A DNA stretch of 64,000 nt from Clostridia bacterium (GTDB lineage Bacteria > Bacillota > Clostridia > Christensenellales > Christensenellaceae). Positions 52,945 to 62,140 of this stretch are shown here, in pieces. Location: the NCBI GenBank assembly GCA_017439085.1, contig JAFRTU010000008.1, forward strand, positions 1 to 64,000, read 5' to 3'. The notes beneath the pieces were generated by a model. The model saw only the letters and a program-made list of their open reading frames with translations, searched no databases and was not told the DNA's origin. The number at the start of each line of letters is the position of its first letter. The first letter of the stretch is position 1. The translations under genes were made by a program, and so were the position numbers.

Positions 52945-53681
52945 GCAATGTTGTTCCAAGGGTCGCCAAGGTGACAGATCATCAGGCGAGATGCCGTGAC
53001 TGCGGTGCCAGATTAAGTCAGCCTGAGACCATTATCACCTACTGGGACTATGTCACTCAAGACGGCATGTCCGGGACAAAGATAACAGAGAAGGGCATAA
53101 GCAGTATAGATATAAATGCGGGGCTGTGTGATGATTGCCTGGCAAAGAAACTCCGTAAGGAACTCGACACCAGAAGCTTTGCGGCAAAGACACAGGATAC
53201 CGGTGCTCCAGGGACAGGAGCGGTCGCTCTGTGTTGGATAGGGATATTCGTATTTGCACTTCTGCTGTTGCTGAAAGTGACCAAACTTGACGAGTACGGA
53301 AGGCCGGCACCTATATTTACTGTATGGTTCTTCATATTTGCGGCAGGGCTTCTGGCTTCCATAATAGGTCTGCCTATAGCCATATCAAGAAGAAAAAAAC
53401 TGTGCAGTCAGGCCGTATCGACAATAGAAGAAGATCTCAAACTCTCTGACGGGCAGCTTCTCACAAAATACGCCATCATGGACGGATATCCATTCAAAAA
53501 AAAGGCATGGAGCGACTATATGGTCATACAGATGATGCGGGGACAAGGAGGGATAGTATACGCTTCCGAGATACTGAAGATGGGTCCAGTAGAAGAGATA
53601 ATGAAGAAACTGCACGTTCAGAAGGATGTGGCTTTGCAGCTGCTCTCCGCAGCACAAAGTTACAGTCACAGAGCATTGTAA
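52941..53681 (+). CDS. Zinc-ribbon membrane protein of unknown function
   Basis: A 246-residue protein. N-terminal cysteine pairs CRDC and CDDC (about residues 18-21 and 63-66) form a likely zinc ribbon. Two membrane helices follow (about 95-115 and 126-148), then a charged, mostly helical cytoplasmic domain of about 95 residues. I do not recognise the family. It is translationally coupled to the redox protein upstream. Codon use matches the host core. Confidence 0.6.
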   Translation: MSNVVPRVAKVTDHQARCRDCGARLSQPETIITYWDYVTQDGMSGTKITEKGISSIDINAGLCDDCLAKKLRKELDTRSFAAKTQDTGAPGTGAVALCWIGIFVFALLLLLKVTKLDEYGRPAPIFTVWFFIFAAGLLASIIGLPIAISRRKKLCSQAVSTIEEDLKLSDGQLLTKYAIMDGYPFKKKAWSDYMVIQMMRGQGGIVYASEILKMGPVEEIMKKLHVQKDVALQLLSAAQSYSHRAL

Positions 53682-53688
53682 GCGAAAG

Positions 53689-54162
53689 ATGATCATAAGA
53701 AGGATAGATCAGAACGACAGAAAAGATATCGATGACTTCATAGTGAACCACTGGTATACCATGGACATGGTGGTACGGGGAGAGAGCATAGACATGGGAA
53801 ATGTGGATGGCCTTTATTCCTTTGAAGACGAAAAGATCACAGGGCTCATCACCTACAGAACGGAAGGGGACGAGATGGAGATACTGTCCCTTGATAGCCT
53901 GAATGAGAACAGGGGGACCGGATCACGGTTATTGGAGAAGGTCGTGGAGCTTGGAAGGAAAAACGGTCTCAGAAGGATCAAACTCATAACCACCAACGAC
54001 AATCTCAATGCTCTCCGTTTCTATCAGAAGAGGGGATTCGATATCTGCAACATCTACATGAACGCTCTTGATGAGGCGAGGAAGATCAAACCCGAGATAC
54101 CTTTCATAGGAATGAACGGAATACCTTTAAAGCATGAGATAGAGCTTGAGATGATACTGTGA
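53689..54162 (+). CDS. GNAT-family N-acetyltransferase
   Basis: A 157-residue acetyltransferase fold. The acetyl-CoA loop reads ENRGTGSRLLEKVVELGRKNG and the late beta-strand segment NLNALRFYQKRGFDI is typical of GNAT. Substrate unknown. ATG at 53689 begins MIIRRIDQNDRKDIDDF; the ribosome site is weak, so coupling to the upstream gene seven bases away is likely. Confidence 0.85.
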   Translation: MIIRRIDQNDRKDIDDFIVNHWYTMDMVVRGESIDMGNVDGLYSFEDEKITGLITYRTEGDEMEILSLDSLNENRGTGSRLLEKVVELGRKNGLRRIKLITTNDNLNALRFYQKRGFDICNIYMNALDEARKIKPEIPFIGMNGIPLKHEIELEMIL

Positions 54163-54171
54163 AGCAGCGAG

Positions 54172-54588
54172 ATGAAGAAAACAGGAACAATATACGTAGT
54201 AGCAGGAGATGAGATGCAGAAACTGATGAAGGAGAAGTATCCTGAGAGGGAGACTGTTCCTTTTCGCGAAGACCTTTCCAAAGGCACATATAACGGATTT
54301 GATCTTGATCCCGTGTTTATGGCTCGCAGGGCTTCATTCTGGAACGTTCCTGTGGAAGAATATGAGGAGAAGATCTCACCAATAACAGGGATAGATCTCT
54401 CGAGGGATATAGTGCTGGTCTTCGGTGAGGACGAATGCTGCAGGGCAAATCTCAGTTTTATGATCGGATATCTGAAGGGTAGGGGATACCGGAAGCCTGT
54501 AAAGGTCGAGATAGTGGACGAATATGATCTCACTTTAAAGAATAAGTATCATATAGATTTTGAAAAAGAAGGAATTTTACAGGAATAA
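54172..54588 (+). CDS. Hypothetical protein, possibly DUF1835-like
   Basis: A 138-residue protein with IYVVAGDEM near the start and VFGEDECCRANLSFMIGYLKG near residue 85-105, a pattern that recalls DUF1835-type proteins. No membrane segment and no catalytic motif that I can name. It sits 9 bases after the acetyltransferase gene, and its stop overlaps the next ATG by one base. Confidence 0.5.
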   Translation: MKKTGTIYVVAGDEMQKLMKEKYPERETVPFREDLSKGTYNGFDLDPVFMARRASFWNVPVEEYEEKISPITGIDLSRDIVLVFGEDECCRANLSFMIGYLKGRGYRKPVKVEIVDEYDLTLKNKYHIDFEKEGILQE

Positions 54589-55415
54589 TGAAACATATCA
54601 GGAAGTATCTGTTACCGATAATAATGCTCGTTGTATTCGAGACGGTTGCAGTCGTGCTGTGGCTCACCAAGGATAACCTGTTCTATCTTTTCAATTTCAG
54701 CTACATAGGGATATCGATAAGCATCGGTATCTTTTTGTATATCAGAAAGTACAGACACGCAAGAAGAGTGGTACAGCTTCTCGTAGGGCTGTACATGCTC
54801 ATATATCTCGGACTCATTTGCCGGGAGAATATGCAGATAGAAGGCTTCTGGTACTATCTCTTCACAGGAGTTTTTGAAGCGGCGACCATACACTATGCAG
54901 TGGCAAAGATCTTCGGTCCTCTTATATTCGGCAGAGGCTGGTGTGGTTATGCCTGCTGGACAGCAATGGTGCTCGATTTCCTTCCCTACAAGGTGCCCTC
55001 ACAGCCAAGGAAGAAACTTGGGTGGATAAGGTACGTGACATTTGTTCTGTCTCTAGTATTCGTATCGGCTATGTTTCTTTTAAAGGTAGGGAACATAGAG
55101 AGGATAATGTTCTGGGCATTCATTATAGGAAACGTCCTGTATTATGGTATCGGTATAGCACTGGCATTCATATTCAAGGACAACAGGGCATTCTGCAAAT
55201 ATATATGCCCCGTGACGGTATTTCTGAAACCTATGAGTTATTTCTCACTTTTCAGGGTGAAGTGTGACAAAGAGAAATGCATATCATGCGGAAAGTGCAA
55301 AAGAGTGTGCCCGATGGATGTGGACATGACAGATAACTCCAGGAACCGGAAGAACGGAACGGAATGCATACTTTGCATGGAATGTGTGAAGAACTGCCCG
55401 AAAGGTGCGCTGTAA
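54588..55415 (+). CDS. Membrane 4Fe-4S protein, NapH/NosR-like
   Basis: A 275-residue protein with about six membrane helices and a C-terminal ferredoxin domain carrying two clusters: CISCGKCKRVCP and CILCMECVKNCP. The membrane part has the family's paired motifs GRGWCGYACW and CKYICPV. Such proteins pass electrons across or along the membrane to a partner reductase or to assembly of redox cofactors; none is evident here apart from the small cysteine protein at 52.6 kb. Confidence 0.85.
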   Translation: MKHIRKYLLPIIMLVVFETVAVVLWLTKDNLFYLFNFSYIGISISIGIFLYIRKYRHARRVVQLLVGLYMLIYLGLICRENMQIEGFWYYLFTGVFEAATIHYAVAKIFGPLIFGRGWCGYACWTAMVLDFLPYKVPSQPRKKLGWIRYVTFVLSLVFVSAMFLLKVGNIERIMFWAFIIGNVLYYGIGIALAFIFKDNRAFCKYICPVTVFLKPMSYFSLFRVKCDKEKCISCGKCKRVCPMDVDMTDNSRNRKNGTECILCMECVKNCPKGAL

Positions 55416-55462
55416 AGGGTCTGAGGAAAATAAGAATATCGGCTATTTTAAAGAGTCAATAT

Positions 55463-56254
55463 TCAGGGTAATTGTATTATTCTTTCCAGATCGTTTTTGT
55501 TTTTATTAATTGAGTCTTTTCTCCAGGATGACGGATGAACCATATGCATGATTCTGATTGCCTTTTTATTGATCTGTATATGTCGGTCCATGCATCTGCT
55601 CCAGTTTTCTTTACCAATTTCCGGGTGACAAGATAATAACACTTCTTTAAGCATGTCAAAAAACCCGCAGATAAATATGTAATTTGGATCCATGATCTCG
55701 ATCTGTTTCAGAATAAAAGGCAAATAAGTTTTAAGGTATTCTTTGAAGCAGGCCTTATCATTTGAACCCAGTCCGCCTCTCTTGTTTATATTCATATATC
55801 CAAATGTTCTTGTATCACAGGATGAAGGCAGTAGCCCAAGATAATCATTGAACACCCCCATGTATTTTTTCCTTGTCTTATCATTCGGGGTCTCATTGAA
55901 CCAGAAGTTGTCCTTAGTGTCCGATGAAGAAAGGAAACAGTTCTTTATGTCTTCAGAGCTGTTGGATTCTTTCAAAATGAAAAGCACTTCAGTCTTTTGA
56001 TCATGATCTGCATTGCCATTTTTGCTGGTAACACCGTCATATATAAAATTCTCTTTGAAACGATTGATATTGTCCTGATTGTCGTATTGCTTTATATCAA
56101 AAGGAGCGGTCTTTTCAAAAGACTCTTTCGTCTCACTTTTGTGTGCTTCTTTCCAGAGCTTAAAAAGCATTGGCAGGTCATTGACATTATCGAGGTCTTT
56201 TCTGATCTCCTCAAACCTGTCTTTATCCTCATATAAGCGATTTGGCTGTGTCAT
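55463..56254 (-). CDS. Unknown protein with uracil-DNA-glycosylase-like features
   Basis: A 263-residue protein, convergent with the FeS gene. About 90 residues in is VLFILKESN, near residue 200 YIFICGFFDMLKEVL, and near the end MHMVHPSSW. These sit where the UDG superfamily has its first strand loop, middle strand and HPS motif, so a UDG-like fold is plausible, but the N-terminal catalytic motif is not clear. It is AT-rich compared with the core genome and in a region of accessory genes, so a defence-related role is possible but not shown. Confidence 0.45.
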   Translation of the reverse strand: MTQPNRLYEDKDRFEEIRKDLDNVNDLPMLFKLWKEAHKSETKESFEKTAPFDIKQYDNQDNINRFKENFIYDGVTSKNGNADHDQKTEVLFILKESNSSEDIKNCFLSSSDTKDNFWFNETPNDKTRKKYMGVFNDYLGLLPSSCDTRTFGYMNINKRGGLGSNDKACFKEYLKTYLPFILKQIEIMDPNYIFICGFFDMLKEVLLSCHPEIGKENWSRCMDRHIQINKKAIRIMHMVHPSSWRKDSINKNKNDLERIIQLP

Positions 56255-56525
56255 TATCTTTTACGCACCTTCAATAAATAGTCACGATCAACATAAGGGT
56301 ACAGAATGTACGAATTGTTATGACCTATTTTAATAATAAGATCTGATATGTTCAGGTGCAAATAGAATAATATCGTACTCCTGGAAATGGGGACTATATA
56401 CTACAAGAAGCATCCTCTCGGCTTATATTTGTTAATAAATTGTGAATTGAAAGGAAACGCGGAAGGGAATTTGAGATTTTTCTCCAACTTATATATGTCA
56501 GAAAATTAGGAAATGAGGTTTTGTT

Positions 56526-57809
56526 ATGGACGAATTCAACAGAGTCATTGGATATGATCCAATCAAAAATGAACTGAGGAAACTGAGCGATATGTTTAAG
56601 AATGGGAAATACTATGAAGCACTGGGAGCAACTTTGCCAAGGGGACTGATACTCTACGGAGATCCGGGATTGGGAAAGACTCTTCTAGCAGACTGTTTTA
56701 TCAGGGAGTGCGGAGTCAGGGCTTATACCATAAGAGCAACTGACGGAGGAGTTGCGTTGGCTGATCATATAACGTCTGTTTTCCGTGAAGCAAGAGAGAA
56801 TGCGCCATGCATCATCTTACTAGATGACATGGACAAATACGCAAATGAGGATGTGAATCATAAAGACGCAAAAGAGTATATCGCTATCCAAACGGGAATC
56901 GATGAGTCAAGGGAACATGAAGTATTTGTAATAGCGACGGTAAATAATATGCGTAAATTGCCGGATTCTCTTAAACGAGCCGGCCGCTTTGATAAAAGGA
57001 TCAAGATAGATACTCCTTTTGGGAAAGAGGCTGAGGATATAGTGATGCACTATCTCTCCACAAAGAAGGTCTCAAGATCGGTCGAGCTCTCTGATATCTC
57101 CAAATCTATGGATTATATCTCATGCGCGGATATCGAGACGATAATCAACAATGCTACCGTAAACGCAGCACATAAGAGAAAGAGTTCCATAGAAACAGAA
57201 GATATCATGACTGAACTATTGAGCAGGGAATATGGAAGACCATACAGATATGAAAAGACTTCCACTGTTTCGCCGATGAAGGCTGCGGTCCATGAAATGG
57301 GACACCTGATAGTAAGTGAGATGGTCTCTCCGGGAAGTGTGGGATTGATATCAGTGCTGGTAACAGAAAAAGAAACGAAAGGTTATGTACATACCTGCAA
57401 AGTAAACAGGGATGAAGATTCAGAGATCCTTGTCTGTCTTGCGGGAAAAGCAGCCGTTGAGATAGTGTATCCGGGCGAGATAGCCGAAGGCTGTTCAAAC
57501 GATATATCGGAAGCGATCATGAATATAAGGCATAACGTTCTGTATAACGGTTCCCTTGGATTTGCCCTGCTGGATGTCAATTATCATCAAGCAGTGGATG
57601 AATACCCATCCGAGACCATAAGATTAAATACCGAGACTATCATACGGGCTGAGCTTGAAAGATATATGCTGAAGGCAAAAAAGATGCTGGAAATAAACAT
57701 GGACTTTTTGAGGAAAGGAGCCAAGGAATTGCTTGAAAAAGGATATCTGATGTATTCCGACATACAGATTCTTAAGGGGAAATACTCTTTTACCATGAAC
57801 CGTTTCTGA
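56526..57809 (+). CDS. Soluble FtsH-like AAA protease
   Basis: A 427-residue protein without membrane helices. The AAA module (about 5-185) has Walker A GDPGLGKT (45-52), Walker B ILLDDMD (about 97-103), and the arginine-finger helix RAGRFDKR (151-158). The peptidase module has the zinc motif HEMGH at 256-260 and the third ligand in CSNDISEA (D326). FtsH is normally over 600 residues with two membrane helices, so this is a cut-down cytosolic relative. The upstream 270 bases hold no gene. No neighbour gives the substrate. Confidence 0.85.
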   Translation: MDEFNRVIGYDPIKNELRKLSDMFKNGKYYEALGATLPRGLILYGDPGLGKTLLADCFIRECGVRAYTIRATDGGVALADHITSVFREARENAPCIILLDDMDKYANEDVNHKDAKEYIAIQTGIDESREHEVFVIATVNNMRKLPDSLKRAGRFDKRIKIDTPFGKEAEDIVMHYLSTKKVSRSVELSDISKSMDYISCADIETIINNATVNAAHKRKSSIETEDIMTELLSREYGRPYRYEKTSTVSPMKAAVHEMGHLIVSEMVSPGSVGLISVLVTEKETKGYVHTCKVNRDEDSEILVCLAGKAAVEIVYPGEIAEGCSNDISEAIMNIRHNVLYNGSLGFALLDVNYHQAVDEYPSETIRLNTETIIRAELERYMLKAKKMLEINMDFLRKGAKELLEKGYLMYSDIQILKGKYSFTMNRF

Positions 57810-58017
57810 CACTTTTTTATATTGAAAAATAAGATCAGAGATATTCCTAAACATCGGATTATCTGAGATTGATTTTTGTCTGCAGATAAGGTTAAAACCA
57901 GACAGTTTATTGTTACAAAGTCATAAGTTATAATAAAAATGCATATCAAATCTTGCCACCCAAAAGTCTTACAGTGAGGAAAAGAGCAATGACTTGATTT
58001 ATGAGAAGGAGGTATTT

Positions 58018-58182
58018 ATGAGAGAGTATATAGTACGTTTTATGCTGAACAGCAAGACCATGGAGACCAGGATCAGAGCCAATTCAGCAACCGATGCAAA
58101 GAAGGCTGTCATTGCTCAGTACAGTGGCAGCAGGGTCGTAATCTTAAACGTGAAGGATACAAAAACAGGATATTATGGCTGA
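58018..58182 (+). CDS. Small hypothetical protein
   Basis: A 54-residue protein, basic, with the segments YIVRFMLNSKTMETRIRANS and SATDAKKAVIAQYSG. It resembles small proteins of Clostridia with a beta-alpha-beta layout, function unknown. AAGGAGG lies six bases before ATG, a strong site. A terminator follows within 45 bases, so it is a single-gene unit. The 209 bases before it show nothing else. Confidence 0.6.
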   Translation: MREYIVRFMLNSKTMETRIRANSATDAKKAVIAQYSGSRVVILNVKDTKTGYYG

Positions 58183-58224
58183 CAGTCACTAAGATGCAGC
58201 ATAGCTATAATAAACTGATATCTT

Positions 58225-58251
58225 AGGGAGGACTGTAAGCCTCCCTTTTTT
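58225..58251 (+). terminator. Intrinsic terminator of the small gene
   Basis: Stem AGGGAGG / CCTCCCT (58225-58231 and 58240-58246), loop ACTGTAAG, then TTTTTT. Confidence 0.88.
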
Positions 58252-58354
58252 GTGTGCGGGTAGGATGACTGTCCAAGCTTTCTTTATCATATCCGAACAC
58301 AAGGAGCAAGCTTTTTGTTATGACTCCGGCTGATAAAGGAGTATACTGAAATAG

Positions 58355-58369
58355 AATACTAATAGTATT
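58355..58369. repeat. Palindrome in front of the ACT-MBL gene
   Basis: AATACT AAT AGTATT, six-base arms, eight bases after a TATACT -10-like box at 58342-58347. It could be an operator. The rest of the 276-base gap from 58183 holds the terminator at 58225 and no gene. Confidence 0.35.
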
Positions 58370-58458
58370 GAAGGCAGGTATCTGAGTTTTGAAACGTCCA
58401 TATTTGATACCCTGTTTTTATGAATCAAAGTCTTCCTGAGGTGAAAAAGAGGATCCAT

Positions 58459-59901
58459 ATGAAGAAAACTTATATAACCACAATGCCCGATCATATCGGC
58501 GCATTCCTGAAGGCCAGCGAGTGCTTTGCAAAACTGAACATAAATATCACACGAGTCAGCTATAACAAGGCTGTCGATACCCATACCCTTTTTCTGGATG
58601 CAGAGGGAGATGAGGAACAACTGAAAAAGGCTGACGAGATGCTGACAGAGATAGGCTACCTTCAGACACCGAAGACGGAAAAGAGCATAGTCCTTATCGA
58701 GTGCATGCTGGAAGATCATCCGGGAAGCGTTACCGAGATACTTCGATTAATACAGGATTACCGGCTAAATATCTCATATATCAGTTCACAGGAGAACGGT
58801 ACCGATTATCAGGCTTTCAAGATGGGATTGTATATCGATAATGAAGACAATCTGAAGGCATTTCTTGCAGAAGCGCAGGATATCTGTGTTATACGTGTTC
58901 TTGACTATAACCACTCTGAGAAGGTGTATGACAACACCATATTCTATCAGTCATTCGTATCCGATCTTGTACAGTGCCTCGGTCTTTCTGAGGATAAGAG
59001 GAATGATCTTCTGGTCAATTCCAACTATGTCATGCAGATGCTAGACGAAAAGGGCCTTTCTCCTTACAAGACATTCGAGAGCATAAGCAGATTCGCTCAT
59101 CTTCTTGCAGCTTCCAGAGGAGACAGTTTCTCTCCAAGGATATCAAGACACAGGATCACCGATAACTCAGGAATAATGCTCATAGAACCGCCGTGCGGAA
59201 GCAATATCATTATCCTCAAAAGTAATGATGAATTACTTTTCATAGACAGCGGATACGCTTTATATAAAGAAGAGATGCTCGAACTGTTCAGAAAGATGAT
59301 CCCTGATTTTGATGACATGCACAAGACCATATATATAACTCATGCCGATCTTGATCACTGCGGTCTTCTTCCTATGTTTGATGAGATACTTGCAAGTGAG
59401 GATACCAAGAAATGCCTTGAGATGGAATACATGGATGGTATAGGATATCGCGAACAGAATCCTCTACACAGACCATATATAAACATATGCAAGGCGTTGA
59501 CTCTATATGCTCCACCGGAGCCTGACAAGATAAAGGTCATGTGGAAGTCTCCCGAGGAGATGACAGAACCGCTTGAACAGATAGGATTCTTCGACTTTGG
59601 CGAGTTGCATTTTGAGGTCTATCAGGGAAAGGGCGGACATCTCAAAGGGGAGACTGTCCTTATAGACTATGTACATCATATAGTCTTCTCAGGAGATATA
59701 TATATCAATATCCGTGGACTTACAAAGGAACAGGCAGAATACAATCAGTATGCACCCGTCCTCATGACTTCAGTCGATACGGATCCTGCTCTCTGTGCTC
59801 TTGAGAGGAACGCAATCATGCAGAGACTCGGAGAAGGAGACTGGAAGATATATGGTGCTCACGGAAAAGAGAAGGACTACAGCCTTCATGTAGAAAAATA
59901 A
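58459..59901 (+). CDS. ACT-ACT-metallo-beta-lactamase-fold protein
   Basis: A 480-residue protein: two tandem ACT domains (about 1-70 and 75-150, the second with MLEDHPGSVTEILRLI), a linker with helices (150-225), then a metallo-beta-lactamase fold (about 235-480). Metal ligands are H295, D297, D299 and H300 (THADLDHCG), H in KGGHLKGE, D in FSGDI and H in GAHGKEKD. The second His of the usual HxHxDH is Asp here. ACT domains sense amino acids, so an amino-acid-controlled hydrolase is likely. The ATG at 58459 follows AGAGGA. Confidence 0.8.
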   Translation: MKKTYITTMPDHIGAFLKASECFAKLNINITRVSYNKAVDTHTLFLDAEGDEEQLKKADEMLTEIGYLQTPKTEKSIVLIECMLEDHPGSVTEILRLIQDYRLNISYISSQENGTDYQAFKMGLYIDNEDNLKAFLAEAQDICVIRVLDYNHSEKVYDNTIFYQSFVSDLVQCLGLSEDKRNDLLVNSNYVMQMLDEKGLSPYKTFESISRFAHLLAASRGDSFSPRISRHRITDNSGIMLIEPPCGSNIIILKSNDELLFIDSGYALYKEEMLELFRKMIPDFDDMHKTIYITHADLDHCGLLPMFDEILASEDTKKCLEMEYMDGIGYREQNPLHRPYINICKALTLYAPPEPDKIKVMWKSPEEMTEPLEQIGFFDFGELHFEVYQGKGGHLKGETVLIDYVHHIVFSGDIYINIRGLTKEQAEYNQYAPVLMTSVDTDPALCALERNAIMQRLGEGDWKIYGAHGKEKDYSLHVEK

Positions 59902-59924
59902 CGATTAAAAAAGGAACGATTGAA

Positions 59925-62063
59925 ATGAAAAAAGCTCCTCATTGTTTATACGAGAATAGTTTTTTTGCCTTTCTAGATGAACCGGAAATGGCTATCCTTG
60001 GTTTGATTTCTGATAATGTTAATGGAGAAACTCGCTCGACACAAACTGAAGCATGGAAGAGTGAGATTTTCATAATGAAGGATGTTTTACTACATCTCAA
60101 AGATAATGAAGGAAGGATTATTTTTGAGTATGATATTCCTCGACTTGGGAAGAGAATAGATGTGGTGCTCCTTTATAAAGGAATCATATTTTGTATAGAG
60201 TTTAAAGTTGGGGAATCAAGCATTCTAGAATCAGATATAGATCAAGTGCTTGATTATGCATTGGATTTAAAGAACTTTCATAGATTCAGCCATGATGCTG
60301 TAATAGTTCCAATACTTGTAGCGACAAACTACACAAGCTCTTCTTCAGAAGTTCAAGTGTCAGCTTATGATGATCGGATTGTTAATCCTTTGGTAACCGG
60401 TGAGAAAGAACTGATAAATCTGATTGATATGGTTCTAGAAAAGTATCCTAATGAAAAACCGCTTAATCCTAAATGGATCATTAGTCCATATACTCCAACA
60501 CCAACAATTATTGAAGCTGCAAGAGCTTTATACGAGGATCATACTGTAGAAGACATTATTAGACATGAGGCAGATGATGTCTACACTGATAGAACTATTG
60601 GTTATATTCTTAAAGTCATACAGAAGAGTAAAGAAGAGCAAAGAAAAAGTATCTGTTTTGTAACAGGTGTGCCAGGAGCAGGAAAGACACTTGTAGGGCT
60701 TGATGTAGCAATTAAACAGACATATCAAGGCCAAAAGGAACCTGTTGAAGATGAAAGTGCTGTTTATCTTTCAGGGAATGGGCCTCTTGTTGCAGTACTA
60801 ACAGAGGCACTTGCTCAGGATAACTATAAAAAGAGTCGTGAAAAAGACGAGCCCAAGAAACTATCAGATTCTAGACGAGAAGTCAGAAAATCTATACAGA
60901 TGATACATCGATATAGAGATACTATGTTGGCAAAACTTAGGATTCCAATTCTAAATGGAAAACTTGAGATAGATCCCGAGAAAGCGGTTAAATTAGAAAA
61001 GTCTGGTTATGCTGAAGTTGACCACGTTGCTATTTTTGATGAGGCACAACGATCTTGGACTCACAAAAGGTTGGCTGATTATCTCAAAAGAGGAGGAACC
61101 TACGGTAATAAGCTTAAAGTTGCAGATTTTCCAATGTCCGAAGCAGCCTTCCTAATCTGGTCACTTGATCAGAGAGAAGATTGGGCAACAATCGTTTGTC
61201 TGGTTGGTGGAGGACAAGAGATTAATACCGGAGAGGCAGGCATTTCTGAGTGGATTAAAGCACTAAATGAGAGATTTCCCAAATGGGATGTTTATATTTC
61301 TCCCCAATTAACAGAAAAAGAATACGCAGAAGGAAAGTTAGATGAGCTGCTGAAAGACAGAATAAACGTAACATATTCTGAATGTTTACACTTAGCTGTT
61401 TCTCTAAGGTCTTTCCGTGCTGAAAAGCTCTCTCAATTTGTTCACTCACTATTGTCCTTTGATGGTAATGCAAAGGAACTGTATTCAGAGATTAAAGATA
61501 GATATCCAATCTATTTAACAAGAGATATGGCAAAGGCTAGAGAATGGCTTCATTCTAAAGTTAGAGGAACAGAGAGGACAGGTGTTCTTGTTACAAAAGA
61601 AGCTGCCAGATTTAAACCTCTCGCAATTCATATTTTGCCATCAGGCGATGAAAATGCTATTCATTGGTTTCTTGAGGATAAAACAGATACAAGGTCTTCA
61701 AACTATCTAGAAGATGCTGCAACAGAGATACAGGTGCAAGGTCTTGAGCTTGATTATACATGTTTGCTGTGGGATGCTGATATGAGATATGAAAATGGGG
61801 AATGGCGTTTTTATACATTTAATGGTAATACAAAGTGGATCGAGCAGATAGGAAATAGTGAAGCAAAGCAAGAAAAGGTAAAATACATGCTTAATGCATA
61901 TCGTGTTCTACTAACACGCGCTAGACTTGGTATGGTTATCTGCGTTCCTTATGGTAACAGCAAGAAAAACAATAATGGTTTCTGGGAAGATAGCACTCGA
62001 CTTCCAGAGTATTATGATGGAACATATCAGTATTTAAAGAGCTTAGGGATAGAAGAACTATAA
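59925..62063 (+). CDS. Nuclease-helicase with DUF2075/Schlafen-type helicase domain
   Basis: A 712-residue protein. N-terminal PD-(D/E)XK-like nuclease (about 45-125): D79 in KRIDVVL, E92-K94 in CIEFKVG, then QVLDY (Q107, Y111) as in RecB-type nucleases. Superfamily 1-like ATPase: Walker A TGVPGAGKT (about 247-255), Walker B FDEAQ (371-375), and a late LLTRARLGMVI motif. Codon use (AAA, GAT, AGA, ATT) is AT-rich and unlike the core. Such genes are common in phage-defence islands, and a BREX-like operon starts 1 kb downstream. Confidence 0.85.
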   Translation: MKKAPHCLYENSFFAFLDEPEMAILGLISDNVNGETRSTQTEAWKSEIFIMKDVLLHLKDNEGRIIFEYDIPRLGKRIDVVLLYKGIIFCIEFKVGESSILESDIDQVLDYALDLKNFHRFSHDAVIVPILVATNYTSSSSEVQVSAYDDRIVNPLVTGEKELINLIDMVLEKYPNEKPLNPKWIISPYTPTPTIIEAARALYEDHTVEDIIRHEADDVYTDRTIGYILKVIQKSKEEQRKSICFVTGVPGAGKTLVGLDVAIKQTYQGQKEPVEDESAVYLSGNGPLVAVLTEALAQDNYKKSREKDEPKKLSDSRREVRKSIQMIHRYRDTMLAKLRIPILNGKLEIDPEKAVKLEKSGYAEVDHVAIFDEAQRSWTHKRLADYLKRGGTYGNKLKVADFPMSEAAFLIWSLDQREDWATIVCLVGGGQEINTGEAGISEWIKALNERFPKWDVYISPQLTEKEYAEGKLDELLKDRINVTYSECLHLAVSLRSFRAEKLSQFVHSLLSFDGNAKELYSEIKDRYPIYLTRDMAKAREWLHSKVRGTERTGVLVTKEAARFKPLAIHILPSGDENAIHWFLEDKTDTRSSNYLEDAATEIQVQGLELDYTCLLWDADMRYENGEWRFYTFNGNTKWIEQIGNSEAKQEKVKYMLNAYRVLLTRARLGMVICVPYGNSKKNNNGFWEDSTRLPEYYDGTYQYLKSLGIEEL

Positions 62064-62140
62064 ACGGTTCTATATAACATTGTTATTTTATATTTGATAT
62101 TCTATAAGTAATAACAAACTGTAAGGAAATGAAGGTAGGT

